DNA of 64,000 nucleotides from Oscillospiraceae bacterium. Lineage in GTDB: Bacteria > Bacillota > Clostridia > Oscillospirales > Oscillospiraceae. The position numbers and the translations under genes were made by a program. The stretch's first letter is position 1. The number at the start of each line of letters is the position of its first letter. Below are positions 8,743-17,830 of the stretch, piece by piece. The notes beneath the pieces are model-generated. The model was not told where the DNA came from. It saw only the letters and a program-made list of their open reading frames with translations, and searched no databases. The stretch covers positions 19,660-83,659 of the forward strand of contig JAJQBY010000136.1 of NCBI GenBank assembly GCA_021203045.1, written 5' to 3'.

Positions 8743-11565
8743 ATGGCCATGGATTATAACGCGACGGTCAATCTGCCGAAAACAGCCTTCCCCATGCGGG
8801 CGGGCCTGCCCAAGCGCGAGCCGGAGATGCTGGCAGCCTGGGAGAAGCTGGATCTGTACCACGAAATGCTCAAGCGCAACGAGGGAAAGCCCCGCTTCAT
8901 CCTGCATGACGGCCCTCCGTTTTCAAACGGCAACCTTCACATGGGCACGGCCCTGAACAAATGCCTCAAGGACTTCATCAACCGCTATAAGAGCATGACC
9001 GGCTACCAGGTGCCCTATACCCCCGGCTGGGACAACCATGGTATGCCCATCGAATCTGCCATCATCAAGGAGCAGAAGCTCAACCATAAGGCCATGAGCG
9101 TGTCGGAGTTCCGCACCGCCTGCCATGAATACGCTGAGCATTACCTGGACGTACAGCGCCAGGGCTTCAAGCGTCTGGGCGTTCTGGGCGACTGGGATAA
9201 TCCCTATAAGACCATGAACCACAAGTTCGAGGCCCAGGAGGTCAAGGTCTTCGGCAAAATGTACGAAAAGGGCTACATCTACAAGGGCAAAAAGCCTGTG
9301 TATTGGTGCCCCAAGGATGAGACGGCCCTGGCCGAGGCGGAGATCGAATACTCCGAGGACGAGTGCCAGTCCATCTATGTGAAATTCCGGGTCAAGGACG
9401 ACCAGGGCAAGCTCGGCCAATACTGCGATCTGAACGAGCTCTACTTCGTCATCTGGACCACTACCACCTGGACCATCCCCGGCAACTTGGCTATCTGCCT
9501 GAATGCAGATCTTGACTATGTCCTGGCAAAGCAGTCCAACGGGGAGACCTATATCCTGGCCCGGGGCCGGATGGAAGCCTTCCAGAAGGCCGCCGGCCTG
9601 GAGCATCTGGAGATCCTGGCCGAGATGAAGGGCAGCGAATTCGAGCTGATGACCGCCACCCACCCCCTGTTTGATCGGGAGAGCGTGGTCATTCTGGGCG
9701 ATCATGTCACCCTGGACGCCGGTACCGGCTGCGTTCACACCGCTCCCGGCCACGGCCAGGAGGACTATGAGGTCTGCCGCAAATACGACGCCTCCGGCAG
9801 GACCAATATCGGCATGCTGGTGCCGGTGGACGATCAGGGCAAAATGAACGAGGCCGCCGGCCCCTACGCCGGTCTGACCACCGATCAGGCGAATCAGAAG
9901 ATCTATGCCGACCTGCTCTACTGCGGGGCGCTGATCGCCAGCGAGACCATCACCCACCAATACGCCCACTGCTGGCGCTGCCACAGCCCCATCCTCTATC
10001 GGGCCACCGACCAGTGGTTCTGCTCTGTGGACGCCTTCAAGGAGGACGCTGTCCGGGCCGCCCGGAAGGTCCACTGGAACCCCGAGTGGGGCGCGGACCG
10101 GATGGAGAGCATGATCCGGGAGCGGGCGGACTGGTGCATCAGCCGCCAGCGCCGCTGGGGCCTTCCCATCCCTGTGTTTTACTGCGGAGACTGCGGCAAG
10201 CCCGTCTGCACGGAGGAGACCATCAACTCCGTTTCCAGAATTTTCGGCGAGAAGGGCTCCAACGCCTGGTTCGATCTGCCGGCAGAGGAGCTGTTGCCGG
10301 AGGGCTTCACCTGCCCCCACTGCGGCGGTAAGGTGACGGAAAAGGAGACCGATACCCTGGACGGCTGGTTCGATTCCGGCTCCACCCATATCGCCTCCAT
10401 GGAGCTGGACGCACCCGGCACCTGGCCCGCCGACCTGTATCTGGAGGGCGGCGATCAGTTCCGGGGCTGGTTCCAGTCGAGCCTGCTCACCTCCGTAGCC
10501 GTAAAGGGCGAGGCCCCCTATAAGGGCGTTCTGTGCCACGGCTGGACCGTGGACGGGGAGGGCCGGGCCATGCACAAGAGCCTTGGCAACGGCGTCGCCC
10601 CGGACGAGCTGACGGAGAAATACGGCGCAGATCTGTGCCGCCTGTGGGCCGCCAGCGCCGACTTCCGGCTGGATATGCGCTGCTCCACCCCCATTTTCAA
10701 GCAGCTCTCCGATAAATATCTGAAAATCCGGAACACCGCCCGGTTCATCCTTGGAAACCTGGACGGCTTCGACCCCAACACAGACCTGGTGCCGCTGGAG
10801 GATATGCTGCCCCCCGATCGCTGGGCGCTCAGCCGCTGCGCGGCCCTGATCGAGAAGGCCCTTGCAAGCTATGAAAAATATGAGTTCTGGAGCGTGACCT
10901 ACGCCATCCACAACTTCTGTGTGGTGGATATGTCCAACATCTATCTGGACATCGTGAAGGACCGGCTGTACTGCGAGGCGCCGGGAAGCGTTCCCCGCCG
11001 TAGCGCCCAGACCGCCATCTGGTATGTGCTGGACGCCATGGTGCGCCTGCTGGCCCCCATCCTGTCCTTCACCGCCGATGAGATCTGGCTGACCATGCCC
11101 CACCGGGCGGAGGACGACGGCCGGAACGTCATGCTGAACGATATGCCTTCCGCTCATCAGGAGTGGAAGCTGTCCCCGGAGGACGAGCTTTTCTGGGAGG
11201 ACAGCCTGCATCTGCGGAACGATGTGAACAAGGCCCTGGAGCTGGCCCGCGCCGAAAAGACCATCGGCAAGCCCCTGGACGCCAAGGTCACCATCCATGT
11301 AGGCCCGGAGGCCCGGGAGACCATGGACCGGGTAGCGAAGCAGCATCTGGAGGCGTTCTTCATCGTCTCCGAGGCTGAGCTTTCCGACGAAGAAGGCCCC
11401 GGATGGGCCGGCACAGAGGTGCCCGGCGTCACCATCCAGGTGGAGCCCTCTCAGGCTCCCAAGTGCGTCCGCTGCTGGACCCACAGCAGCACCGTGGGCT
11501 CCGACGATGCCCATCCCCAGCTCTGCGCCCGCTGCGCCAGAGCCCTGAAGGAAATGGGCCTATAA
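8743..11565 (+). CDS. ileS: Isoleucyl-tRNA synthetase
   Basis: Class I synthetase charging tRNA-Ile. The HIGH-type motif is in PFSNGNLHMGTALN. The editing CP1 domain includes WTTTTWTIPGNLAI and the catalytic-edge GTGCVHTAPGHGQEDYEV. The KMSKS-type loop is HKSLGNGV. The C-terminal zinc finger is CVRCW...CARC, so this is the bacterial zinc-containing type. The start is the ATG at 8743 because GGAGAG lies seven bases upstream; the ORF track begins at a TTG 15 bases earlier. The product is 940 aa. lspA and rluD follow as one run. Confidence 0.97.
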   Translation: MAMDYNATVNLPKTAFPMRAGLPKREPEMLAAWEKLDLYHEMLKRNEGKPRFILHDGPPFSNGNLHMGTALNKCLKDFINRYKSMTGYQVPYTPGWDNHGMPIESAIIKEQKLNHKAMSVSEFRTACHEYAEHYLDVQRQGFKRLGVLGDWDNPYKTMNHKFEAQEVKVFGKMYEKGYIYKGKKPVYWCPKDETALAEAEIEYSEDECQSIYVKFRVKDDQGKLGQYCDLNELYFVIWTTTTWTIPGNLAICLNADLDYVLAKQSNGETYILARGRMEAFQKAAGLEHLEILAEMKGSEFELMTATHPLFDRESVVILGDHVTLDAGTGCVHTAPGHGQEDYEVCRKYDASGRTNIGMLVPVDDQGKMNEAAGPYAGLTTDQANQKIYADLLYCGALIASETITHQYAHCWRCHSPILYRATDQWFCSVDAFKEDAVRAARKVHWNPEWGADRMESMIRERADWCISRQRRWGLPIPVFYCGDCGKPVCTEETINSVSRIFGEKGSNAWFDLPAEELLPEGFTCPHCGGKVTEKETDTLDGWFDSGSTHIASMELDAPGTWPADLYLEGGDQFRGWFQSSLLTSVAVKGEAPYKGVLCHGWTVDGEGRAMHKSLGNGVAPDELTEKYGADLCRLWAASADFRLDMRCSTPIFKQLSDKYLKIRNTARFILGNLDGFDPNTDLVPLEDMLPPDRWALSRCAALIEKALASYEKYEFWSVTYAIHNFCVVDMSNIYLDIVKDRLYCEAPGSVPRRSAQTAIWYVLDAMVRLLAPILSFTADEIWLTMPHRAEDDGRNVMLNDMPSAHQEWKLSPEDELFWEDSLHLRNDVNKALELARAEKTIGKPLDAKVTIHVGPEARETMDRVAKQHLEAFFIVSEAELSDEEGPGWAGTEVPGVTIQVEPSQAPKCVRCWTHSSTVGSDDAHPQLCARCARALKEMGL

Positions 11566-11584
11566 AAACGAGGAGGGAACTACA

Positions 11585-12667
11585 GTGGTCTATGCGATCG
11601 CTACCGTGCTGGTGCTTATTCTGGACCAGGCGGTGAAGTTCTGGACAACAAAAAATATCCTGCTGGACGCCATCGGGGATGAGTGCGCGACGCTGATCCC
11701 CGGCGTCATCCACCTGACCAACGTCCACAACTACGGGGCGGCCTTCAGCATTCTGGAAAACGCCCGGTGGCTGCTGGTGCTGGTCTCGCTGATATTCGTC
11801 ATCGCCATCATCGTCCTTATCAGCATGGAGATCATACACACGCCCTTTGCCAAATGGACGGCGGTGCTCGTGATGGCCGGAGCCCTGGGCAACTGCATCG
11901 ACCGGGTGCTGTATGGCTACGTGGTGGATATGTTTGAGCTGGAGTTCATGAACTTCGCCGTGTTCAACGTGGCGGATATGTTCATCACCGTCTGTGGTAT
12001 CCTGTTCTGCATACACGTCATCGTATACAAGGAACCGGAGGCCGTGCGCAGCGCCAACGAATCCCCGGCGGCCCGCCGCCGCAGGGAGGAGCAGGAGGCC
12101 AAGGAGCAGCCCTATTCCCGCATCCCTCACAGGGGCGAGCACAGGAGCCTGGAGGACGATCTGCGTCTGGACGACCCGGACGACCCCTTTTCCGAGTGGG
12201 GCTTTGGGGACGTGGTAGACGACACACCCCGGACGCCGACAAAGGATGAAGAAAAAAAGCCCGCGCCGCCCCGCCATGCGAAGGCACCGGCGGAGGAGCA
12301 GCCCAGGCGAAGCACAAGACAGCCGGAGGAGCCGACACGCTCCGGACGCCGGACAGCCAAGGTCCCGGAGGAGCCGCCGGAACGCCCCCGCCGCCGGGCA
12401 AAGGCCGGGGAGGAGGCTCTGGAGGAGCCCCGCAGCCATGTCCGTGCCGTAAAGCCGGAGGAAACGGCAGACCGCGACGCTGCCGCTCCTGCCAAGCGGC
12501 CCTCCGCCACCAGGTCTCAGGAACCGGCGCAGCCGACCGGAAAGCGGGCAAGAGCCGTGGAAGCGCCCGACTATGGGGACATAGACGATATCCTCTCCTC
12601 CACTGATGAGGTCGAGGAGGAGACCTATTCTGTAGAGGATATCCTCTCTGAATTTGGAGACCTATGA
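11585..12667 (+). CDS. lspA: Lipoprotein signal peptidase with long charged C-terminal extension
   Basis: Aspartic membrane protease that cleaves prolipoprotein signal peptides. The first ~155 residues are a complete LspA: four membrane helices, the NYGAAF motif, and the catalytic aspartates in GNCIDRVLYG and FNVADMF. A ~200-aa hydrophilic tail follows, rich in Arg, Glu, Pro and Ala, of low complexity and with no recognised domain. Typical LspA proteins are 150-180 aa. The start is GTG 11585 after GAGGAGGG. The stop overlaps rluD (ATGA). The lipoproteins in this window (15.6, 20.6, 43.1, 59 and 62.6 kb) would be its substrates. Confidence 0.93.
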   Translation: MVYAIATVLVLILDQAVKFWTTKNILLDAIGDECATLIPGVIHLTNVHNYGAAFSILENARWLLVLVSLIFVIAIIVLISMEIIHTPFAKWTAVLVMAGALGNCIDRVLYGYVVDMFELEFMNFAVFNVADMFITVCGILFCIHVIVYKEPEAVRSANESPAARRRREEQEAKEQPYSRIPHRGEHRSLEDDLRLDDPDDPFSEWGFGDVVDDTPRTPTKDEEKKPAPPRHAKAPAEEQPRRSTRQPEEPTRSGRRTAKVPEEPPERPRRRAKAGEEALEEPRSHVRAVKPEETADRDAAAPAKRPSATRSQEPAQPTGKRARAVEAPDYGDIDDILSSTDEVEEETYSVEDILSEFGDL

Positions 12668-13584
12668 CCGAAAAGCATATAGAGATCACAGCACAGGAGA
12701 GCGGGGACAGGATCGACGCTCTCCTTGCCTTTCATCCGGATATCCGCAGCCGCAGCCAGGCCGCCCGCTTGCTGGAGCAGGGCCTGGTCACCATAAACGG
12801 CGCAGCCGTTGGAAAGAGCTGCCGGGTAACCGCCGGAGAGACCATCTCCGTTACCATCCCGGAGGCGGCCGCCGCCACCGTCCAGGCCCAGGATATCCCC
12901 CTGGATGTGGTATATGAGGACGGGGACGTGATCGTGGTGAACAAGCCCAGAGGCATGGTGGTCCATCCCGCCCCCGGCCATCCGGATGAGACGCTGGTGA
13001 ACGCCCTGCTGGCCCACTGCGGCTCCTCCCTATCCGGGGTAGGCGGAGAAATGCGCCCCGGCATCGTCCACCGCATCGACAAGGACACCAGCGGCCTTAT
13101 CATCGCCGCAAAAAACGACCGGGCCCATCAGGCCCTGTCCGCCCAGCTGAAGGACCGTTCGCTTTCAAGGATATACGACGCCGTCGTCCACGGCTCCATC
13201 CATGACGACGCCGGCACGGTGAACGCCCCCATCGGCCGGGACCCCCGCAATCGCCAGAAAATGGCGGTTACGGATAAAAACAGCCGCCCTGCCGTCACCC
13301 ACTGGGAGGTGCTGGCCAGATACAGCCGCTATACCTATGTCCGCTGTCGGCTGGAGACCGGCCGCACCCATCAGATACGGGTGCACATGGCCCACATCAG
13401 CCACCCACTCCTGGGGGACACCGTATACGGCGGCCGCCGGGACAAGGGGCTGGAGACCCAACACCTCCACGCCCGGGGCCTTAAATTCATCCACCCCGCC
13501 ACCGGGGAGCAGATCCAGCTCTGGACAGACCTGCCGGACTGGTTCCAGACGGCTTTGGACAAGCTGGGCCCGCCCCTGGAATAA
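12664..13584 (+). CDS. rluD: RluD-type ribosomal large subunit pseudouridine synthase
   Basis: RluA-family enzyme converting uridines of 23S rRNA to pseudouridine. An N-terminal S4 RNA-binding domain (SRSQAARLLEQGLVTINGAAV) precedes the catalytic domain. The catalytic aspartate is in GIVHRIDKDTSGLI, and ETGRTHQIRVHMAHISHPLLGD is the C-terminal signature. The 306-aa length is typical. It is coupled to lspA by a 4-bp overlap, as often seen in Firmicutes. The exact uridines modified cannot be read from sequence. Confidence 0.94.
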   Translation: MTEKHIEITAQESGDRIDALLAFHPDIRSRSQAARLLEQGLVTINGAAVGKSCRVTAGETISVTIPEAAAATVQAQDIPLDVVYEDGDVIVVNKPRGMVVHPAPGHPDETLVNALLAHCGSSLSGVGGEMRPGIVHRIDKDTSGLIIAAKNDRAHQALSAQLKDRSLSRIYDAVVHGSIHDDAGTVNAPIGRDPRNRQKMAVTDKNSRPAVTHWEVLARYSRYTYVRCRLETGRTHQIRVHMAHISHPLLGDTVYGGRRDKGLETQHLHARGLKFIHPATGEQIQLWTDLPDWFQTALDKLGPPLE

Positions 13585-13621
13585 AAAGCTCGCCGTTCCG
13601 CTTAATGGGAGGAGCCGTTTT

Positions 13622-15523
13622 ATGACCGCGTTAGCCGTATATCTGTTTTTTGGCCTGACCCTGGCCTGGCGTATTCTCCCGGAGCAGCGGGGGACGGTAA
13701 AGTGCTGGCTGGGCCTGGTGTTCGGCTGTGTGGCCCTGATGTGGCTGCCGTGCCTGTTCGCCTTTTTCCTTGGCTTCACCCTGCCAGCCCAATATGCCGC
13801 TCTGGCCGTGGCCGCCGGGGGCGGCCTGGCGCCGCTGTTTATCCGGCCAAGGGATAAGCTGCTGGACATGATAAAGCCCCCCAGGGCCTGGGCCGAGCCC
13901 TCTCACAGCGACCTGACAGGTCTGCTTCTGGCGGTGATGGCCACCTGCTTCTGCGCCTATCTGCTCCACACCCATGTGATACTGGAGCAGGAGGATGGGA
14001 GTCTTTGGGTGGGCCAGAGCACCTATGGGGATCTGGCCATGCACTTGGGCTTTATCGAGAGCCTTTACCAGCAGGGGACCTTTCCCCCGGAATACAGCAT
14101 CTACCCCGGCCAGCAGCTGGACTATCCCTTCCTGGTGGACGCGGCCTCCGCAAGCCTGCGGTTTTTTGGGCTGAGCCTGCGCATGTCCGTCATCGTGCCC
14201 AGCCTGGTGATGCTGTTCTGCGTATTTTTCGGCTTCTGGCTTCTGGCCTGGAAGATCATCCGGCGCACGGCTCCCACCATAGCGGCCTGGCTGTTATTCA
14301 CCTGCAACGGAGGCTTTGGCTTCTGCTATTTCTTCGGCGGAGCCTACTCCTTCTCCGATATCCTTACCGGCTATTACACCACCCCCACCAATCTGGTGGA
14401 TCAGGATATCCGCTGGGTGAACGTGATCTGCGACATGCTGATTCCCCAGCGCACCACCATGGCCGGCTGGTGCGTGGTGCTGGCGGCTATCTTCCTGCTC
14501 ATCACCGCTTTGGAAAAGACCGCCGCCGGTTCCGGCGGCCGCCGGGAATTTCTCATCTTGGCCGTGACGGCGGGGGCCATGCCCATGATACACACCCACA
14601 GCTTTCTGGCGCTGGGCGTGCTGTCCGCGGCCTGGTTTTTCTGCTGGCTTCCCAAATGCCGGCGGGACGGGCAGGCGAAGGCGCTTGTCATAAACTACGT
14701 GCTGTATGGGGCCGTATGCCTGGCCTTGGCCGTGCCCCAGCTCATCCTGTGGACCTTCGACTCTGTCAGCGGAGGCAATATGCTCCAATGGAACCTGGGC
14801 TGGGTGGCCGAAGGGAACTGGTTCTTCTTCTGGATCGTGAACTGCGGCGTGGTGTTCATCGCCATGTGGCCCATGCTGTTCTTCCTTCGGGGCGAGAAGG
14901 CCCGCCTGTTCATCGGCGCGGCAGCGGTGTTCCTGCTGGCGAACGTAGTGGCCTTCCAGCCGAACCTTTATGACAACAACAAGCTGCTGTATATCTGGTT
15001 CATGATAACGGACATTCTGGTCTGCGACTGGCTCTGGGAGGGCTTCCGGCAAATGAAAAGCCGCCCCCTCCGGGCGACGGTGGCGGGGGCGCTTGTATTT
15101 CTCGGCACCTTTTCCGGCATACTTTCCATGCTGCGGGAGGCCGTCAGCGAATATCAGCTCCTGTCCGGAGAGCAGGCGGCGGCGGCGGAATTCATTCAGG
15201 AGAACACTCCGGCGGACAGTCTGTTTCTCACCGCCACCGTCCACACCAATCCCGTATCTGTCCTGACCGGGCGGAGCATCCTGTGCGGGCCTGGCCTGTA
15301 TCTTTATTACCACGGCGTCAGCTATCAGGAGCGAGAGGCCCAGGTGGCCCTGATGTATTCGGACAGCGCCGCCTTTGAGGAATACGCCGCCCTTTACGGT
15401 GTAGACTATGTCTATATCGGCAGCAGCGAATACGCAAATTATGGTGTGGATTACACATATTTCGCAGAGACCTATGAGCTGATCTATCAGTCTGAGACCA
15501 TCAGCATTTTCCGGATTTCCTAG
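13622..15523 (+). CDS. Polytopic membrane protein, probable GT-C glycosyltransferase
   Basis: A 633-aa protein with about a dozen predicted membrane helices. The first large loop contains QSTYGDLAMHLGFIESLYQQ, which resembles the acidic catalytic loop of lipid-linked-sugar GT-C transferases. The C-terminal extracytoplasmic domain ends DYVYIGSSEYANYGVDYTYF, as in many large membrane glycosyltransferases. The ATG at 13622 follows GGGAGGAG; the ORF track start lies inside rluD in another frame. A small lipoprotein and GtrA follow on the same strand, which fits surface glycan modification. Substrate and acceptor are unknown. Confidence 0.65.
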   Translation: MTALAVYLFFGLTLAWRILPEQRGTVKCWLGLVFGCVALMWLPCLFAFFLGFTLPAQYAALAVAAGGGLAPLFIRPRDKLLDMIKPPRAWAEPSHSDLTGLLLAVMATCFCAYLLHTHVILEQEDGSLWVGQSTYGDLAMHLGFIESLYQQGTFPPEYSIYPGQQLDYPFLVDAASASLRFFGLSLRMSVIVPSLVMLFCVFFGFWLLAWKIIRRTAPTIAAWLLFTCNGGFGFCYFFGGAYSFSDILTGYYTTPTNLVDQDIRWVNVICDMLIPQRTTMAGWCVVLAAIFLLITALEKTAAGSGGRREFLILAVTAGAMPMIHTHSFLALGVLSAAWFFCWLPKCRRDGQAKALVINYVLYGAVCLALAVPQLILWTFDSVSGGNMLQWNLGWVAEGNWFFFWIVNCGVVFIAMWPMLFFLRGEKARLFIGAAAVFLLANVVAFQPNLYDNNKLLYIWFMITDILVCDWLWEGFRQMKSRPLRATVAGALVFLGTFSGILSMLREAVSEYQLLSGEQAAAAEFIQENTPADSLFLTATVHTNPVSVLTGRSILCGPGLYLYYHGVSYQEREAQVALMYSDSAAFEEYAALYGVDYVYIGSSEYANYGVDYTYFAETYELIYQSETISIFRIS

Positions 15524-15565
15524 AGGTTGCTGCAGCAAGTATCTGTATTTATGGAGGTAGACCCA

Positions 15566-16048
15566 ATGAAAAAAATATTATCCGTCCTGCTGGCCCTGGG
15601 AATGACCCTGTCCCTGACCGCCTGCGGCTCCGCCGGCGAGGAGAGCGCAGAGACGCTCCCGAAGACCACCGCCACCCCCACGGCCGAGGAGCTGCAGGCA
15701 GCCTCGGAATCGGACGCGGCAGCGCTGGCAGATGAATTCCAGTCGTCCCAGGCCTCCGATACGGACGCCGCGGCGGCAGAGGATGAGGAAGCCGCACCGG
15801 TCGAGGAGACCGGGGACGCGGAAGCAGAGTCCCTGGACGAGAGCGCCTATGAGACCGCTCTGGAATATATCGGCCTGACCGTGGAGGAGCTTTACGCCGC
15901 CATCGGCGAGCCGTCGGACGCGCAATACGCCGCCTCCTGTCTCCAGGAGAACGCAGAGGACGGGATGCTGTTTTATGACGGGTTCTATATCTGGTCCCTG
16001 CGCACGGAGGATTCGGAGATCATCTATCAGGTATACCTGAACGACTGA
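15566..16048 (+). CDS. Small acidic lipoprotein of unknown function
   Basis: A 160-aa lipoprotein. The signal peptide MKKILSVLLALGMTLSLTAC ends in the lipobox LTAC. A low-complexity Glu/Asp/Ala/Thr linker covers residues ~25-100. A short C-terminal domain (EYIGLTVEELYAAIGEPSDAQYA to IIYQVYLND) looks like a compact alpha/beta fold. GGAGGT lies seven bases before the ATG at 15566. Position between the GT-C-like protein and GtrA suggests an envelope role; no function is assigned. Confidence 0.85.
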   Translation: MKKILSVLLALGMTLSLTACGSAGEESAETLPKTTATPTAEELQAASESDAAALADEFQSSQASDTDAAAAEDEEAAPVEETGDAEAESLDESAYETALEYIGLTVEELYAAIGEPSDAQYAASCLQENAEDGMLFYDGFYIWSLRTEDSEIIYQVYLND

Positions 16049-16059
16049 CCGGAGAGCAT

Positions 16060-16512
16060 ATGCAGAAGCTGAAAGCACTGATCGTAAAATACCGGGAGGC
16101 CATCAGCTATCTCATATTCGGCGGCCTGACCACGCTGGTGAGTCTGGGGACGTACGCCCTGTTCGTGGGCGGCCTGGGCCTGCCGGTAACAGGAGGAAAC
16201 GTCCTCAGCTGGATATGTGCCGTGGCCTTCGCTTTCGTCACCAACAAGCTGTGGGTGTTCCGCTCTGAGAGGCGGGGTCTTGCCGCCTGGCTGCTGGAGG
16301 CGGTAAAATTCGTGGCCGGGCGTCTGGCCACCGGAGCTGTGGAGCTGTTCGGCCTGCCGCTGCTGATGCACCTGGGCCTTGACCAGACCATCCTCGGCAT
16401 AGAGGGGGCCGCCGCCAAGGTGGTGGTGACCGTCGTGGTAATTATCCTGAACTATTTCATCTCCAAATTTATTGTATTCCGAAAGCAGAAGGAGGATAAG
16501 CCGGATGCGTGA
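16060..16512 (+). CDS. GtrA-family membrane protein
   Basis: A 150-aa four-helix membrane protein of the GtrA/DPMS family, whose members are proposed to flip or present polyprenyl-phosphate-linked sugars to extracytoplasmic glycosyltransferases. Family features include EAISYLIFGGLTTLVSLGTYALF, FVTNKLWVFRS and the terminal LNYFISKFIVFRKQ. GGAGAG precedes the ATG. It follows the GT-C-like gene, a natural partner, and overlaps the next small gene by 8 bp. Confidence 0.9.
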   Translation: MQKLKALIVKYREAISYLIFGGLTTLVSLGTYALFVGGLGLPVTGGNVLSWICAVAFAFVTNKLWVFRSERRGLAAWLLEAVKFVAGRLATGAVELFGLPLLMHLGLDQTILGIEGAAAKVVVTVVVIILNYFISKFIVFRKQKEDKPDA

Positions 16513-16693
16513 CCGTATTGTGGGTCTCGTCATGATCGCGCTTGGCGTGGTTATTTTGGTGTTTGCCCTGTGGCTGTCCCGGCTGCTGCCCGTCCGGTTC
16601 AGCGGCTGGTGGCGCGGCACCGTCGCTATTCTGGGCGTTTTCTCCGTCCTTGCCGGCATCGGCATTCTCGTTGATAAAAAAGATAAGGACTGA
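16505..16693 (+). CDS. Small two-helix membrane protein
   Basis: A 62-aa protein with two hydrophobic helices (RIVGLVMIALGVVILVFALW and GTVAILGVFSVLAGIGILV) separated by a short basic loop and ending KKDKD. I do not recognise a family. The ATG at 16505 has AAGGAGG upstream and overlaps the GtrA stop by 8 bp, so it belongs to the same transcript. A strong terminator follows. Confidence 0.75.
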   Translation: MRDRIVGLVMIALGVVILVFALWLSRLLPVRFSGWWRGTVAILGVFSVLAGIGILVDKKDKD

Positions 16694-16712
16694 TCCCGGC
16701 TGAAAAAATTGC

Positions 16713-16753
16713 GCCTCCGGACAGAGAGCTCTCTGTCCGGGGGCACTGTTTTT
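16713..16753. terminator. Bidirectional terminator between small membrane gene and cysA
   Basis: A perfect 24-bp inverted repeat (arm CCGGACAGAGAG) extended by a few pairs has a T-run on the plus side (TGTTTTTG) and, read on the minus strand, AATTTTTT. It serves both convergent transcripts. Confidence 0.85.
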
Positions 16754-16758
16754 GTCGC

Positions 16759-17829
16759 TCAGTCCTCCGGGATATATCGCCCCTCCAGGGCCTTGTTTTC
16801 CAGCAGCCGGATGCTCCCGTCCGGCGCGAGCTGATAGAGCCGGTATATAACGACCTGCAAAATATCTCCCCGGGCCACCGGGCGGCGCTGGAGGCTGCGG
16901 CGGACGGTCACGGAGGCGTTCCCCGTCTGAAGCGTCACCTCCCAATGGCTGCCCCGGAAGGACACATCCTCCACCACGCCGGGCTGGGCCCCATCCAGAA
17001 GGGCTTTATACTTTTCATTGTCCGGGCGGAAGGCCTCCACAAACTCCGGGCGTATCAGCGCCCTGGCCCCGGCAGGCGGCTCCGGGAAGCCCACGAAGCG
17101 CCAGTCTCCCTCAATGGCCGGAACGCCGGTAACGAACCGGGCCACGAAGGAGGACGCCGGTTTTAAATATATCTCCGCCGGGGCGCCGATCTGCTCCACC
17201 CGGCCCTGATTGGTGACGATGATCTGGTCGGCCACCTCCAGCGCCTCCTCCTGGTCGTGGGTGACGAAGATGCTGGTGATGCCCACGCGGGCGATCATCC
17301 CCTTCAGCCACTGGCGCAGCTCCTGACGCACCTTGGCGTCCACGGCGGCAAAGGGCTCGTCCAGGAGCAGGAGCCGGGGACTGGGGGCCAGGGCACGGGC
17401 AAAGGCCACCCGCTGCTTCTGTCCGCCGGACAGCTCGCTGGGATAGCGCTTTTCAAGCCCCGTCAGACCCACCAGTCCGACAAGCTCGCTCACCCGCTCC
17501 CTGATCTCCTTTTTGCTCTTTTTCTGCACCTCCAAGCCGAAGGCGATATTATCCCACACGGTCATATAGCGAAACAGCGCGTAATTCTGAAATACAAAGC
17601 CTATCCCCCGCTGACTGCCGGGGACCTCGTTCACAAGCTGACCGTTTATCCATATCTCCCCGGAATCCGGGGCCTCCAGGCCGGCGATCATGCGCAGGAT
17701 GGTGGTCTTGCCGCTGCCGGAGGGCCCCAGCAGGGCGGCCAGCCGTCCCTTTTCGATGGAAAAGGAGATATCCTCCGAGGCCCGGAAGCTGCCGAAGCTC
17801 TTATTTATATGCTTTAGCTCTACATACAT
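16759..17829 (-). CDS. cysA: Sulfate/thiosulfate ABC transporter ATP-binding protein
   Basis: Cytoplasmic ATPase of the sulfate/thiosulfate importer. Walker A GPSGSGKTT, Q-loop FVFQNYALFRYMTV, signature LSGGQKQRVAFARAL, Walker B LLLLDEPFAAVD and switch histidine FVTHDQEEA are all intact. A C-terminal regulatory domain (residues ~240-356) follows. The 356-aa length is typical. It starts one base after the cysW stop, in the order sbp-cysT-cysW-cysA. Confidence 0.94.
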   Translation of the reverse strand: MYVELKHINKSFGSFRASEDISFSIEKGRLAALLGPSGSGKTTILRMIAGLEAPDSGEIWINGQLVNEVPGSQRGIGFVFQNYALFRYMTVWDNIAFGLEVQKKSKKEIRERVSELVGLVGLTGLEKRYPSELSGGQKQRVAFARALAPSPRLLLLDEPFAAVDAKVRQELRQWLKGMIARVGITSIFVTHDQEEALEVADQIIVTNQGRVEQIGAPAEIYLKPASSFVARFVTGVPAIEGDWRFVGFPEPPAGARALIRPEFVEAFRPDNEKYKALLDGAQPGVVEDVSFRGSHWEVTLQTGNASVTVRRSLQRRPVARGDILQVVIYRLYQLAPDGSIRLLENKALEGRYIPED

Positions 17830-17830
17830 G

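Noticed and set aside
8923-11514. 863-aa minus-strand ORF opposite ileS
   Set aside because: Shadow of ileS; no recognisable motifs and no start signals.
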